A stretch of DNA of 64,000 nucleotides from Marinimicrococcus sp033875255. Lineage in GTDB: Bacteria > Pseudomonadota > Alphaproteobacteria > Geminicoccales > Geminicoccaceae. Position 1 is the first letter of the stretch; the number at the start of each line of letters is the position of its first letter. Below the pieces are notes generated by a model. That model made no database searches. It saw only the letters and a list, made by a program, of their open reading frames with translations, and was not told the DNA's origin. The translations under genes were made by a program, and so were the position numbers. The DNA is taken from the NCBI GenBank assembly GCA_033875255.1, contig JAWZSN010000001.1, forward strand, positions 62,001 through 126,000, read 5' to 3'. Shown here in pieces: positions 49,630-58,583 of this stretch.

Positions 49630-50814
49630 TCAGCCGCCCAAGGTGGTGCCGAGCTTGCGGCCGGCCTCGATCAGCGCTGCGGGATCGATCTCCTTGCCGT
49701 CCATCAGCACCTCGTAGTGCAGATGACGGCCGGTGCTCCGTCCGGTGCTGCCGATCACGCCCAGGACCGCCCCGGGCTCGACCACGTCGCCGGCCTTCAC
49801 CAGCGCCTTCCTGAGATGGGCATAGCGCGTGACGATGCCCATACCGTGGTCGATCTCGATCCTGATCCCGTAGGCGCCGAAGCGGCCGGCCGAGACTACC
49901 CGTCCTGCGGCGGGCGCGAGGATCTCCGTACCCCGCGGCCCGGCCAGATCGAGACCACGATGCACCGCCCGGCTGCCGGTCAGGGGGTCGCTGCGTACGC
50001 CGAACTCGCTCGTGATGGTGTAGGTCTCGAGCGGAGCGGCGAGGGGCATGGCCTCGAGCAGGCGGCGCGTGGTGTCGAGGCGTCTGAGATCCTCGAGCAC
50101 GCGATGGGTCGGCTCGAGGGCGGCAAGCTCCAGCGACGGCTCCTCGCCGAGCAGCTCCAGCGGGCCGCCCTGGCCAGCCTCGCGCTCCGACAGCTCGGAG
50201 GCCCGCTCGACCAGATCGGCCAGGTCCAGGCCGGCCTCGGCCAGCAGCGCCTCGAATTCCTCGAGCGGGCCGCCAGCCCATCGCCGCATGCCGGTGGAGG
50301 CGAGATCCAAGACCTGGGCGAGCTGCTCGGCGCGCTGCTCGAGCGCCGCCAAACGCTGATTGAGGGTACGGCCGAGAGCCACCGCCTCGTCGCGCTCGCG
50401 CCTCGACGCCTCCAGCCGCCGCTCGAGCGCCTCGCGGTCGCGCTCCACCTGAGCGAGCGCCGCATCCTTGCTCTCGAGCTCCTGCTCGAGCTGCGCAAGC
50501 CGCACCCTGCCGTTCTCGGCCAGCGCGGCCTTGCCGGCGCGCAGCTCTGCGATCACCCGTTCCGACTGGGCCAGAGCCCGAGCATAGAGCTGCGCCCGCC
50601 TCGTATCCTCCGCCAGGCGCTGCTGCGCCGCGAAGGTTGCGAGGATGGCGGCGGCGGCCACTGCAGAGACCAGACCGACGGCCAGAGGCCGCCGGGGAAC
50701 GAACGCCATGATGCGCCGCTTGAGCGCCACGCCCGGCGACGCGCCGGGCCGGTGGCGGCGTGCGGATGCTTCCGCCCTGTCACGCTCCTCGTGGAGCGTC
50801 ACCGCTTCGGGCAT
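49630..50814 (-). CDS. M23 family metallopeptidase with coiled coil (EnvC/NlpD-like)
   Basis: 394 residues. A membrane anchor near residues 40-60 (PLAVGLVSAVAAAAILATFAA) is followed by a long coiled coil (about 65-180, rich in Ala, Glu, Arg and Leu) and a C-terminal LytM domain. That domain has the zinc ligands in HRGLDLAGPRGTEI and in RHLHYEVLMDG (HxH), so it should be an active peptidoglycan endopeptidase. It may act in division or envelope growth. I chose ATG 50814 because a putative promoter lies between it and the earlier GTG at 50865. Confidence 0.9.
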   Translation of the reverse strand: MPEAVTLHEERDRAEASARRHRPGASPGVALKRRIMAFVPRRPLAVGLVSAVAAAAILATFAAQQRLAEDTRRAQLYARALAQSERVIAELRAGKAALAENGRVRLAQLEQELESKDAALAQVERDREALERRLEASRRERDEAVALGRTLNQRLAALEQRAEQLAQVLDLASTGMRRWAGGPLEEFEALLAEAGLDLADLVERASELSEREAGQGGPLELLGEEPSLELAALEPTHRVLEDLRRLDTTRRLLEAMPLAAPLETYTITSEFGVRSDPLTGSRAVHRGLDLAGPRGTEILAPAAGRVVSAGRFGAYGIRIEIDHGMGIVTRYAHLRKALVKAGDVVEPGAVLGVIGSTGRSTGRHLHYEVLMDGKEIDPAALIEAGRKLGTTLGG

Positions 50815-50868
50815 GCCTCCTCTCCGCTTGAGGCCGATGCACCGGAGCAGGTGCTCCGTATGCAACCA

Positions 50869-50897
50869 ATGGTTTCCTCATCGTCGGGCGCTGTCAA
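50869..50897 (-). promoter_or_regulatory. Putative promoter of the M23 peptidase gene
   Basis: On the minus strand TTGACA (50897-50892, perfect), a 17-base spacer and AACCAT (50874-50869, weak). The predicted transcription start near 50862 would exclude the GTG start at 50865. Confidence 0.4.
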
Positions 50898-51038
50898 TCA
50901 GTTAGTGCTGGCTGCGCGCCCGTTGTCGTTGCGCCGGCCTCGGCTTGCGAAGCGGCGGGGAGGCATCACCGCACGGGCGGGGCCTCCTTCAGCGCTTGTG
51001 TGATGGAGAAGGCGGCACGACGCAAGGCCCCCAATCGG

Positions 51039-52109
51039 TCACAGGCCGCGAATCCGGCGGCCGGACGCGGGATCGAACAGATGAAGATCGCGCGGCGCGA
51101 TTTCCAGCGCCAGTCGGTCGCCTTCGGAGGGCTGACGCTCGCCCTCGAGCCGGACCGAGAGCGCCTCGCCATGGTCGAGCCTGCCATGCACCACCGTATC
51201 GGCGCCGAGCGGCTCCACCCATTCCACGGCGAGCTCGAGCTGGGTGGCGCCGCCGGTGCGCAGATGCTCGGGGCGCAAGCCCAGGGTCACGGGCCTGCCG
51301 GCGAGATCGGGCCGGGCCTCCGCCAGCGCCAGATGGCTCTCGCCGACCGTCACCGTGGCGCCATCGGCGGCGATGCGCGCATCGAGGAAGTTCATTGCCG
51401 GCGAGCCGATGAAGCCGGCGACGAAAATGCTGGCCGGCCGGGCGTAGACCTCGAGGGGGGCGCCGAGCTGCTCGACGTTCCCCGCATTGAGCACCATGAG
51501 CCGGTCACCCAGGGTCATCGCCTCGACCTGGTCGTGGGTGACATAGACCCCGGTGGTGCGCAGCCGCTCCTGGAGCTCGCGCAGCTCGTGGCGCATCTGG
51601 ACGCGCAGCTTGGCGTCCAGATTGGAGAGCGGCTCGTCGAACAGGAACACCGCCGGCTCGCGGACGATGGCCCGGCCCATCGCAACGCGCTGGCGCTGGC
51701 CGCCGGAGAGCTGGCGCGGCTTGCGCTCGAGCAGCTCGCCCAGGCCCAGGATCTGCGCCGCCTCGCGCACCCGCCGGTCGATCTCGGGCTTCGGCACGCG
51801 GCGGTTGCGCAGGCCGTAGGCCATATTGTCGAACACGTTCATGTGCGGGTAGAGCGCGTAGTTCTGGAAGACCATCGCAATGTCGCGGTCCTTGGGCTCC
51901 AGATCGTTCACCACGCGCTCGCCGATGCGGATGCTGCCCTCGGTGATCTGCTCGAGCCCGGCCACCAGCCGCAGCAGGGTGGATTTGCCGCAGCCCGAGG
52001 GCCCGAGAATCACCATCATCTCGCCGTCGGCGATATCGACCGAGACGCCCTTGAGGATCTCGACCCGCCCGAAGCTCTTCTTGACGTTGTCGACGCTTAC
52101 CTCGGCCAT
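51039..52109 (-). CDS. ugpC: sn-Glycerol-3-phosphate ABC transporter ATP-binding protein UgpC
   Basis: 356 residues of MalK/UgpC type. It has Walker A GPSGCGKST, the Q-loop at VFQNYALYPHMNVFDNMAYGL, the LSGGQRQRVAMGRAIVREP signature and Walker B FLFDEPLSNLDAKLR. A C-terminal OB-like TOBE domain ends the protein. It energises uptake of glycerol-3-phosphate or glycerophosphodiesters under phosphate limitation. It follows ugpE by four bases and ends the ugpBAEC operon. Confidence 0.95.
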   Translation of the reverse strand: MAEVSVDNVKKSFGRVEILKGVSVDIADGEMMVILGPSGCGKSTLLRLVAGLEQITEGSIRIGERVVNDLEPKDRDIAMVFQNYALYPHMNVFDNMAYGLRNRRVPKPEIDRRVREAAQILGLGELLERKPRQLSGGQRQRVAMGRAIVREPAVFLFDEPLSNLDAKLRVQMRHELRELQERLRTTGVYVTHDQVEAMTLGDRLMVLNAGNVEQLGAPLEVYARPASIFVAGFIGSPAMNFLDARIAADGATVTVGESHLALAEARPDLAGRPVTLGLRPEHLRTGGATQLELAVEWVEPLGADTVVHGRLDHGEALSVRLEGERQPSEGDRLALEIAPRDLHLFDPASGRRIRGL

Positions 52110-52113
52110 GGTC

Positions 52114-52962
52114 TCACTTTTCCGTTTCGATGAGGCCGCGCACGAACCAGCGCTGCATGAGCACCACCACGAGGACCGGCGGCATCAGGGCGAGCATCGC
52201 CACGGCGGCGATGTGATGCCATTCCGGTGCGGCGTCGGCGGCCTGGATCATCCGCTGAATGGACATGACGACCGTGTAGTAGCTCTCGTCGGTGGTGACG
52301 AGCAGCGGCCAGAGATACTGGTTCCAGCCATAGATGAAGAGAATTACGAAGAGTGCCGCGATGTTGGTGCGCGAGAGCGGCAGCAGGATATCCTTGAAGA
52401 ACTTCAGGGCGCCGGCGCCGTCGACTCGGGCGGCCTCGGTGAGCTCGTCGGGGACCGTGAGGAAGAACTGCCGAAAGAGGAAGGTGGCGGTCGCCGAGGC
52501 GATCAGCGGGATGGTGAGGCCGGCGTAGGAATTGAGCAGGTGCAGGCCGGCCACCACCTCGAAGGTCGGCAGGATGCGCACCTCGACCGGCAGCATCAGC
52601 GTGACGAAGATCGTCCAGAACGCCAGCATGCGGCCGGGGAAGCGGAAATAGACGATGGCGAACGCGGACAGCAGCGAGATGGCGATCTTGCCGATCGAGA
52701 TCGCCAGCGCCATCACCAGGGAGTTCAGCAGCATCGGCCCGACCGGACCGGAGCTCGAGCCGGTTATGCCGACGCCCAGAACCGCCTTGTAGTTCTCGAC
52801 CGCCCGATCGCCGAACCACATGGGGATCGGCGCACGCAGCACGTCCGAGGCTTCCTGGGTCGAGGTTACCAGCACGATCCAGATGGGCAGGGCGGTGACC
52901 GCGACGCCCAGGATCAGCACGAAATGGGCGAGGAAGGTCAAAAAGGGGCGATGCTCGACCAT
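52114..52962 (-). CDS. ugpE: sn-Glycerol-3-phosphate ABC permease UgpE
   Basis: 282 residues, six helices. MVEHRPFLTFLAHFVLILGVAVTALPIWIVLVTSTQ is the conserved N-terminus of UgpE, and ELTEAARVDGAGALKFFKDILLPLSRTNIAALFVI is the EAA loop that contacts UgpC. PLLVTTDESYYTVVMSIQRMIQA is specific to the family. It starts six bases after ugpA and ends four bases before ugpC. Confidence 0.95.
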   Translation of the reverse strand: MVEHRPFLTFLAHFVLILGVAVTALPIWIVLVTSTQEASDVLRAPIPMWFGDRAVENYKAVLGVGITGSSSGPVGPMLLNSLVMALAISIGKIAISLLSAFAIVYFRFPGRMLAFWTIFVTLMLPVEVRILPTFEVVAGLHLLNSYAGLTIPLIASATATFLFRQFFLTVPDELTEAARVDGAGALKFFKDILLPLSRTNIAALFVILFIYGWNQYLWPLLVTTDESYYTVVMSIQRMIQAADAAPEWHHIAAVAMLALMPPVLVVVLMQRWFVRGLIETEK

Positions 52963-52968
52963 GGACCC

Positions 52969-53853
52969 TCAGCCGTACTGCACACGACGCTCGACCCAGC
53001 GGAACTGGATCACGGTGAGCGTGATGACGATTGCCATGAGGACCACCGACTGGGCGGCGCTGCCGCCGAGATCGAGGCCGATGAAGCCGTCCTTGAAGAC
53101 CTTGTAGACGAGGATCGTGGTGTCCTGCCCGGGGCCGCCCTCGGTCACCGCGTGGACGATGCCGAACGTGTCGAAGAACGCGTAGACGACATTGACCACG
53201 AGAAGAAAGAAGGTGGTCGGCGAGAGCAGCGGGAAGACGATGGTCCAAAAACGCTTGCCGGGCCCAGCGCCGTCGATCGCGCCCGCCTCGATCAGCGACT
53301 TGGGGATCGCCTGCAGGCCCGCGAGGAAGAACAGGAAATTGTAGGAGATCTGCTTCCAGGTCGCCGCCACGATCACCAGCACCAGTGCCTGCCCACCATT
53401 CAGGTGGTGGTTCCAGGCGTAGCCGACCTTGCCCAGCAGCCAGGCGACGACCCCGATGGTGGGGTGGAACATGAACAGCCACAGCACGCCGGCGATGGCT
53501 GGTGCCACCGCATAGGGCCAGATCAGCAGGGTCTTGTAAAAGGTCGCGGCGCGCAGCACGCGATCGGCCATCACCGCCAGCAGGAGGGCGATGGCGATAC
53601 CCGAGAATGCCACCGCGGCGCTGAACAGGGCGGTGACCTCGAGGGAATTCAGATAGTCGGGGTTGGCGAACAGCCGCTCGAAGTTCTCCAAGCCGACGAA
53701 CTGGACCGACAGCCCGAACGGGTCCTGCTGCAGCATCGACTGCCAGAGCGCCTGCGAGGCTGGCCAGATGAAAAAGACCAGGGTGATCGCCAGCTGCGGG
53801 GCGAGCAGGAGATAGGCGAGCCAGCGCTCGCGGAAGACAACTCTCTTGTGCAT
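52969..53853 (-). CDS. ugpA: sn-Glycerol-3-phosphate ABC permease UgpA
   Basis: 294 residues, six helices. WLAYLLLAPQLAITLVFFIWPASQALWQS opens the protein. The EAA loop is SLIEAGAIDGAGPGKRFWTIVFPLLSPTTFFLLV, and TEGGPGQDTTILVYKVFKDGFIGLDLGGSAAQSVVLM the conserved C-terminal part. It lies 52 bases after ugpB and six before ugpE. Confidence 0.95.
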   Translation of the reverse strand: MHKRVVFRERWLAYLLLAPQLAITLVFFIWPASQALWQSMLQQDPFGLSVQFVGLENFERLFANPDYLNSLEVTALFSAAVAFSGIAIALLLAVMADRVLRAATFYKTLLIWPYAVAPAIAGVLWLFMFHPTIGVVAWLLGKVGYAWNHHLNGGQALVLVIVAATWKQISYNFLFFLAGLQAIPKSLIEAGAIDGAGPGKRFWTIVFPLLSPTTFFLLVVNVVYAFFDTFGIVHAVTEGGPGQDTTILVYKVFKDGFIGLDLGGSAAQSVVLMAIVITLTVIQFRWVERRVQYG

Positions 53854-53905
53854 GGCGGTCCGGACCCGGGGAGGGCGGGCGGCTCCTTGCCGCCCGCCGG
53901 CCCGA

Positions 53906-55228
53906 TCAGCTGTTGGCCTTCTCGAACTGACGGATCAGCTCGTTACCGCGCGCGACGGCGGCATCGAGCGCCTCCTGGGCGCCCTTCTTGCCGGCGAACA
54001 CCGCCTCCAGCTCTTCCTCGATGATGTCGCGGATCTGCACGAAGCTGCCGAACCGCAGGCCCTTGCTGTTGGCCGTCGGCTCCTTGTTGGTGATCTGCAG
54101 CACCGCGGTGTCCATGCCGGGGTTCTTCTCGTAGAACCCGTCGGCCTTGGTCTTCTCGTAGGCCGCCTTGGTGATCGGCAGGTAGCCGGTGTTCTGGTGC
54201 CACCAGGCCTGCACGTCGGCCGAGGAGAGATAGGTGAAGAACTTCGCCACCCCCTTGTATTCCTCGGACTCGTGGCCCTGCAGCACCCACAGCGTGGCAC
54301 CGCCGATGATCGAGTTCTGCGGCGCGCCGTCGACGTCGGGCCAGTAGGGCAGGCGGCCGATGCCGAAGTCGAAGTCCTTGCTGTTCGCGGTCATGCTGGC
54401 GTAGGCGCCGGACGAGGCGAACTGCATCGCACATTGCTGGTTATAGAACTTGGGATTGCCGTCGTTGCGACGGCCGCCGTAGTCGAAGATCTTGCTCTGC
54501 TGCCACTCGCCGAGCTTGGCGATGTGGTCGACGGCGGCGGTCTTGTTGAAGACCAGCTCGGTGCCCAGGCCGCCGAAGCCGTTCTCCAGCGTGCCCAGCG
54601 GCTCGTTGTGCCAGGCCGAGAAGTTCTCGATCTGGATCCACGAGGGCCACTCGGTGCCGAAGCCGCAGGGATAGCCGGCCGCCTGCAGCTTCTTCGCGGC
54701 GGCCTCCATCTCGGGCCAGGTCTCGGGCGCCTTCTCGGGGTCGAGGCCGGCCTTCTCGAAGGCGGTCTTGTTGTAATAGAGGACCGGCGTCGAGCTGTTG
54801 AACGGCATCGACAGAAGCCTGCCGTCGGTGGTGCTGTAATAGCCGGTGACGGCCGCCAGATAGGCGTCCGGATCGAACGGCTCGCCGGCCTCCTCCATGA
54901 GCTGCTGCACCGGGTAGATCGCACCCTTGGCCGCCATCATGGTGGCCGTGCCGACCTCGAAGACCTGCACGATGTGCGGCTGCTGGCGCGCGCGGAAGGC
55001 GGCGATCGCGGCCGTCATGGTCTCGGGATAGGTACCCTTGTAGACCGCCTTGAGCTCGTACTCGTCCTGCGCCGCATTGAAGTCGGCGGCGATCTTGTTG
55101 ACCTTCTCGCCCAGGGCCCCGCCCATGGCGTGCCACCACTGGATCTCCGTCTTGGCGTCCGCGGCGCTCGAGCCGAGAACCAGCGCCAGAACGGCTGCAC
55201 CGCCCAGGATGCTGCGCGTGACCCGCAT
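53906..55228 (-). CDS. ugpB: sn-Glycerol-3-phosphate ABC substrate-binding protein UgpB
   Basis: 440 residues with a signal peptide (RSILGGAAVLALVLGSSAADA) and the UgpB binding fold. It starts IQWWHAMGGALGEKVNKIAADFN. YKGTYPETMTAAIAAFRARQQPHIVQVFEVGTATMM and SMPFNSSTPVLYYNKTAFEKAGLDPEKAPETWPEM follow. It captures glycerol-3-phosphate or glycerophosphocholine in the periplasm. Homology starts at the signal peptide (ATG 55228), although the frame is open for about 195 bases upstream. A Pho box lies 70-85 bases upstream. Confidence 0.95.
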   Translation of the reverse strand: MRVTRSILGGAAVLALVLGSSAADAKTEIQWWHAMGGALGEKVNKIAADFNAAQDEYELKAVYKGTYPETMTAAIAAFRARQQPHIVQVFEVGTATMMAAKGAIYPVQQLMEEAGEPFDPDAYLAAVTGYYSTTDGRLLSMPFNSSTPVLYYNKTAFEKAGLDPEKAPETWPEMEAAAKKLQAAGYPCGFGTEWPSWIQIENFSAWHNEPLGTLENGFGGLGTELVFNKTAAVDHIAKLGEWQQSKIFDYGGRRNDGNPKFYNQQCAMQFASSGAYASMTANSKDFDFGIGRLPYWPDVDGAPQNSIIGGATLWVLQGHESEEYKGVAKFFTYLSSADVQAWWHQNTGYLPITKAAYEKTKADGFYEKNPGMDTAVLQITNKEPTANSKGLRFGSFVQIRDIIEEELEAVFAGKKGAQEALDAAVARGNELIRQFEKANS

Positions 55229-55295
55229 TCTGCCTGCCTCCACCTGTGGCTTGCTTGCGCCGCAACCCGGCGCGCACCGGAAGCACCATGCCAGT

Positions 55296-55313
55296 GTGAC
55301 AGGAGAATGACAA
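55296..55313 (-). promoter_or_regulatory. Pho box upstream of ugpB
   Basis: On the minus strand TTGTCAT-TCTC-CTGTCAC (55313-55296), which matches the CTGTCAT-N4-CTGTCAT PhoB consensus at 12 of 14 positions. It suggests PhoB activation of ugpBAEC under phosphate limitation. Confidence 0.7.
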
Positions 55314-55407
55314 TTTGATGATAAGGATGCGCGCATTGTACTTTCACCTGCGCGCATTTCTCGCCGCTGCATGGTTTCGGGAGCGCGCCCGGGGGCGCAG
55401 CGCCGAA

Positions 55408-55437
55408 CGGGAGGACCCGGCACCGCCTGTCCTCCCG
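55408..55437. terminator. Hairpin downstream of mscS-type gene
   Basis: A perfect 9-bp stem (CGGGAGGAC at 55408-55416, its complement at 55429-55437) with a 12-base loop lies 16 bases after the stop codon of the MscS gene. It has no T tract, so it is a weak intrinsic terminator or an mRNA 3' stabiliser. Confidence 0.45.
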
Positions 55438-55453
55438 CAGGCTTTGCCCGGGC

Positions 55454-57724
55454 TCAGTCGCCCCCGCGGGGAGCCGGCAACGCCATGCCCGCCGGCAGCT
55501 TCTCGACCGCCAGGTGGGCCGGCGGCGCGCTTCCGTCCTTGGCCTCACCGAAATAGACAGTGAGGTGCGGGAAGGGGATCTCGATGCCCAGCTCGTCGAA
55601 CCGCTTCTTCATCCGGCGGTTGAACTCGCGGCCGATGCCCCACTGCTTGCCCGGCCGCGTCTTGATGCGCGCCTTGACGACCACCGCGCTGTCGGCAAGC
55701 GCGTCGACGCCCAGCACCTCGAGGGGCTCGAGCATGTCGAGCCGGTAGGCATCCTCGGCGCGCATCTCCTCGACGATCCCGCTGCACACCCGCGCCACCT
55801 CGTCGGTATCCTCCCGGTAGGCCACGCCGATGCTCGCCACGTAGTAGGAGAAGTCTTTGGTCATGTTGGTGACGCTGTCGACCGAGCTGAACGGGATCGT
55901 GTGGACGGCGCCCGAGAGGTCACGCAGGCGGATGGTGCGGATCGAGAGGTCCTCGACCACGCCGCCGATGCCGGCCACCGTCACCACGTCGCCCACAGCC
56001 AGCGCGTCCTCGAGCAGGAGGAAGACGCCGGTGATGACGTCCTGGACGAGCTTTTGCGAGCCGAAGCCGACGGCGAGCCCGATCACGCCGGCGCCGGCCA
56101 GCACCGGGGCGATGTCGATGCCGATCTCGGAGAGGATGACGAGACCGACCACGATGCTGAGCGCGCCGAGCACCACCTTGCGCAGCAGCGGCAGGACGGT
56201 GCGCGCCCGGGCAGCGCGCGAGCGCCGGTCGCCACCATCGCCGAGGCGGGTCAGGTAGCGCTCGATCCAGGCGTTCAGCGCCTCCCAGACGACCACGCCA
56301 AAGCCGATGGCGATGGCCGCGGTGAGCAGGATCCGCAAGAGCTGCTGGACCGCCGGCGTGGTCAGCCACCCGCCGACGTCGACGCCCCAGATCCACAGGA
56401 TCGCCAGGACCATCGCCGCCGCCAGAACGAGGCGCGCGGCGTTCAGGGCCTCGCGCAGATAGCCCCGCAGCTTGGCGCGCATGCCGTTGCGCTGCGGCAC
56501 GGCGCCGGGCTCGGGCTGCAGCGAGCGGCGCAACAGCCGCTCGGTCAGGCCGAAGAGCAGCGAGCCCGCCACCAGGACCGCCAGCGAGGCCACCGTGCTG
56601 CGCAGCAGATAGGCGCCGCCGTTCTCGATCCGCCAGGCGAACACGACATAGACGAGGATGACGTAGATGATCGCCACGAGATGCCAGACAGCGGCCGTGA
56701 TGCGGCGCAGGCGCTGGCCGAGTGGCCCATTGGGCAGCAGGGCCATGGGCGATTCGCGCAGCCACTGCGCCACCTGGGCGCGCCGCCGCAGGATGAAGAT
56801 CACCGCCATCGCCGTGAGCGCGAGGCCGAGCAGCCGCAGCAGCGCCTCGGCGGCCGAGCCCGGCAGGCCGAACAGGCGCCCGGCCTCGATCAGGAAGTAT
56901 CCGCCCACGGCGACATTGGTGAAAAGGCTCGCGGCGTGCTGCAGCTGCCGTGCGGTGTCGTCGGCGAGCGGCAGGATGCGCAGGCGCGGCGAGCGCGGCG
57001 CGAACAGGCGGCGCGCCGCTACCAGCACGGCGCGCGAGGTGACGTAGGCGTTGACCAGGTTGAGCCCGATCACGCGGATCTCGTAGAAGGGCGGCTCGAG
57101 CCCGACGAAGGTGGCGTAGCCGGCGGCCCAGAAAGCCACCACCGGCACGAGATCGAGCAGGGCCCGCAGCACGATGAGCGGCAGGCGCAGCGCCACCGAG
57201 TCGCCGGGCCGCGTGTCGAGCGCGTAGGCCGGCCGGCGGATGAGCCGCCTGGCCACCGCCTCGGCAATGGCCGCGGCGCCCAGGATGGCGCCCAGGTAGG
57301 CCAGCAGCACCAGCCCGCGCTCGCGTGCCGCAGGATTGGCGAGCAGCCCCGAGAGCCAGTCGCCGATCCTCGGCAGGTCGCCCACATAGGCGGTCGCGGC
57401 TGCCAGCGTCGCGCGTGTCTGGCGCGCCGTCTGCGCGGCGGCGTCGATGAGCATGGCGCTCACCGTCTGCGGCTCAGCCGGCGCAACGGGCGCTGCCTCC
57501 CGGCGCAGCTCGAGAAGGGCCTCGATGCTGCGGATCAGGCTTTCGCGCTGCTCGGGGTTCTCGAGAGTGGCCTTGAGCGCCTCGAGATTTTCGGCCGGCA
57601 AAGCGTCTTGCGCTGCGGGCTCGGCGGCGACCTGCTGCGGCATTGCGGCGCCGGCCGTTAGGAGCACGCTCAAGAGCAGCAGAACGTGTCGGGAAATCAG
57701 CCGAGGCCAGACCCTCGTTCGCAC
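55454..57724 (-). CDS. Large MscS-family mechanosensitive channel
   Basis: 756 residues. A signal peptide (about 1-34) is followed by a periplasmic helical region with many Glu and Arg, about eight additional helices, and the C-terminal MscS core. The pore and beta domain is VLAGAGVIGLAVGFGSQKLVQDVITGVFLLLEDALAVGDVVTVAGIGGVVEDLSIRTIRLRDLSGAVHTIPF, with the vestibule domain ending EIPFPHLTVYFGEA. It opens when membrane tension rises and releases solutes on osmotic down-shock, like YbiO and YnaI. GTG 57724 follows TAGGAGG by six bases. It is transcribed separately from ugp. Confidence 0.93.
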   Translation of the reverse strand: MRTRVWPRLISRHVLLLLSVLLTAGAAMPQQVAAEPAAQDALPAENLEALKATLENPEQRESLIRSIEALLELRREAAPVAPAEPQTVSAMLIDAAAQTARQTRATLAAATAYVGDLPRIGDWLSGLLANPAARERGLVLLAYLGAILGAAAIAEAVARRLIRRPAYALDTRPGDSVALRLPLIVLRALLDLVPVVAFWAAGYATFVGLEPPFYEIRVIGLNLVNAYVTSRAVLVAARRLFAPRSPRLRILPLADDTARQLQHAASLFTNVAVGGYFLIEAGRLFGLPGSAAEALLRLLGLALTAMAVIFILRRRAQVAQWLRESPMALLPNGPLGQRLRRITAAVWHLVAIIYVILVYVVFAWRIENGGAYLLRSTVASLAVLVAGSLLFGLTERLLRRSLQPEPGAVPQRNGMRAKLRGYLREALNAARLVLAAAMVLAILWIWGVDVGGWLTTPAVQQLLRILLTAAIAIGFGVVVWEALNAWIERYLTRLGDGGDRRSRAARARTVLPLLRKVVLGALSIVVGLVILSEIGIDIAPVLAGAGVIGLAVGFGSQKLVQDVITGVFLLLEDALAVGDVVTVAGIGGVVEDLSIRTIRLRDLSGAVHTIPFSSVDSVTNMTKDFSYYVASIGVAYREDTDEVARVCSGIVEEMRAEDAYRLDMLEPLEVLGVDALADSAVVVKARIKTRPGKQWGIGREFNRRMKKRFDELGIEIPFPHLTVYFGEAKDGSAPPAHLAVEKLPAGMALPAPRGGD

Positions 57725-57751
57725 GTGTCACCTCCTACGGGTAGCTCACTG

Positions 57752-57779
57752 TCGGTGGTCGGTGGTCGGTGGTCAGCGG
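57752..57779. repeat. Heptamer tandem repeat in the mscS-type gene leader
   Basis: Three perfect copies of TCGGTGG (57752-57772) followed by a degenerate fourth (TCAGCGG to 57779), 28 bases upstream of the channel gene start codon. Seven-base units are not codon multiples. A change in copy number would alter the leader rather than the protein. Confidence 0.55.
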
Positions 57780-57963
57780 CCGGCCGGCGGCTGCGCCAGA
57801 TGTTCGCAACGCTCATGCCCAACCCGAGGTTCCGCATCGTGCCATCGCAGGCGATGCAAGGGTAGGGTGTCGGCTCGGGGGACGTGGCGAAGCGGTAACG
57901 AGACGGCGCCAAGCGCGCGCCCGGGGCTGGCGCCCGGGGTGTGGCCAAGGCATATGGAGGGTC

Positions 57964-58470
57964 ATGGCACGCTTCCGATCGCAGACCCTCCTTCCGGTCG
58001 GCCTCCGCAGGCGACGTTTGTGCTCCCTGCGCCTTCTTCTGCCGATACTCGCGGGGCTCGCCGTGGCGGGGCCGGGCGCACCCGCATCGGCGGGTGCCGA
58101 GACGATGCTCGCGGTGCCGCCGCGCAAGCCCGTGGTGTGGCAGGGGGGAGCGCCGCCGCGGCGGCCAGCGGTTCTGGCGCTTGCACCCGCGCCGAAGCGG
58201 CCGGTCAGCGGGCTCGATCTGGCGCTGGGCGAGCGGCAGCTTACAGCAGAGGAGGAGAGCGAGCCCGGCCGCGCCGCGCGACCGCGGCGCCCGAGCCGCT
58301 CCTCCTTCGAGGAGCCGCCCGCGGTGCGCCTTGCCGCATCGTTTCTGCAGCGGCGGCGTGCCGAGGAGTCGGCCGAGGTCGGCGACGGCGCGGGCGAGGG
58401 TGGCCTCGATGGGGTATTGGGCATCCTCGATGTCGAGGAGGTCGTCCTGCGCCTGATCACGCCCTTCTAG
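57964..58470 (+). CDS. Hypothetical secreted protein
   Basis: 168 residues from ATG 57964, preceded by GGAGGG. An Arg-rich start and hydrophobic stretch (LCSLRLLLPILAGLAVAG, cleavage near ASA-GAE) suggest a signal peptide. The rest is Pro/Arg/Glu-rich and low in aromatic residues, and ends GVLGILDVEEVVLRLITPF, which may form one helix. I recognise no family. It is transcribed away from the mscS-type gene. It may be a real small secreted protein or a spurious reading frame; the ribosome site and signal peptide favour the former. Confidence 0.5.
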   Translation: MARFRSQTLLPVGLRRRRLCSLRLLLPILAGLAVAGPGAPASAGAETMLAVPPRKPVVWQGGAPPRRPAVLALAPAPKRPVSGLDLALGERQLTAEEESEPGRAARPRRPSRSSFEEPPAVRLAASFLQRRRAEESAEVGDGAGEGGLDGVLGILDVEEVVLRLITPF

Positions 58471-58495
58471 GAGCGGCGCGCAAGGATCGCTGAGC

Positions 58496-58571
58496 TGGTG
58501 CCGGCGAAGGGACTTGAACCCCCAACCTCCCGCTTACAAGGCGGATGCTCTACCAGTTGAGCTACGCCGGC
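58496..58571 (-). tRNA. tRNA-Thr (UGU)
   Basis: 76 bases with acceptor stem GCCGGCG paired to CGCCGGC, anticodon loop CTTGTAA giving anticodon TGT, a D-arm GCTC...GAGC, a T-loop TTCAAGT and an encoded CCA. All four arms pair properly. Confidence 0.95.
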
Positions 58572-58583
58572 GCCGCGCGAACC

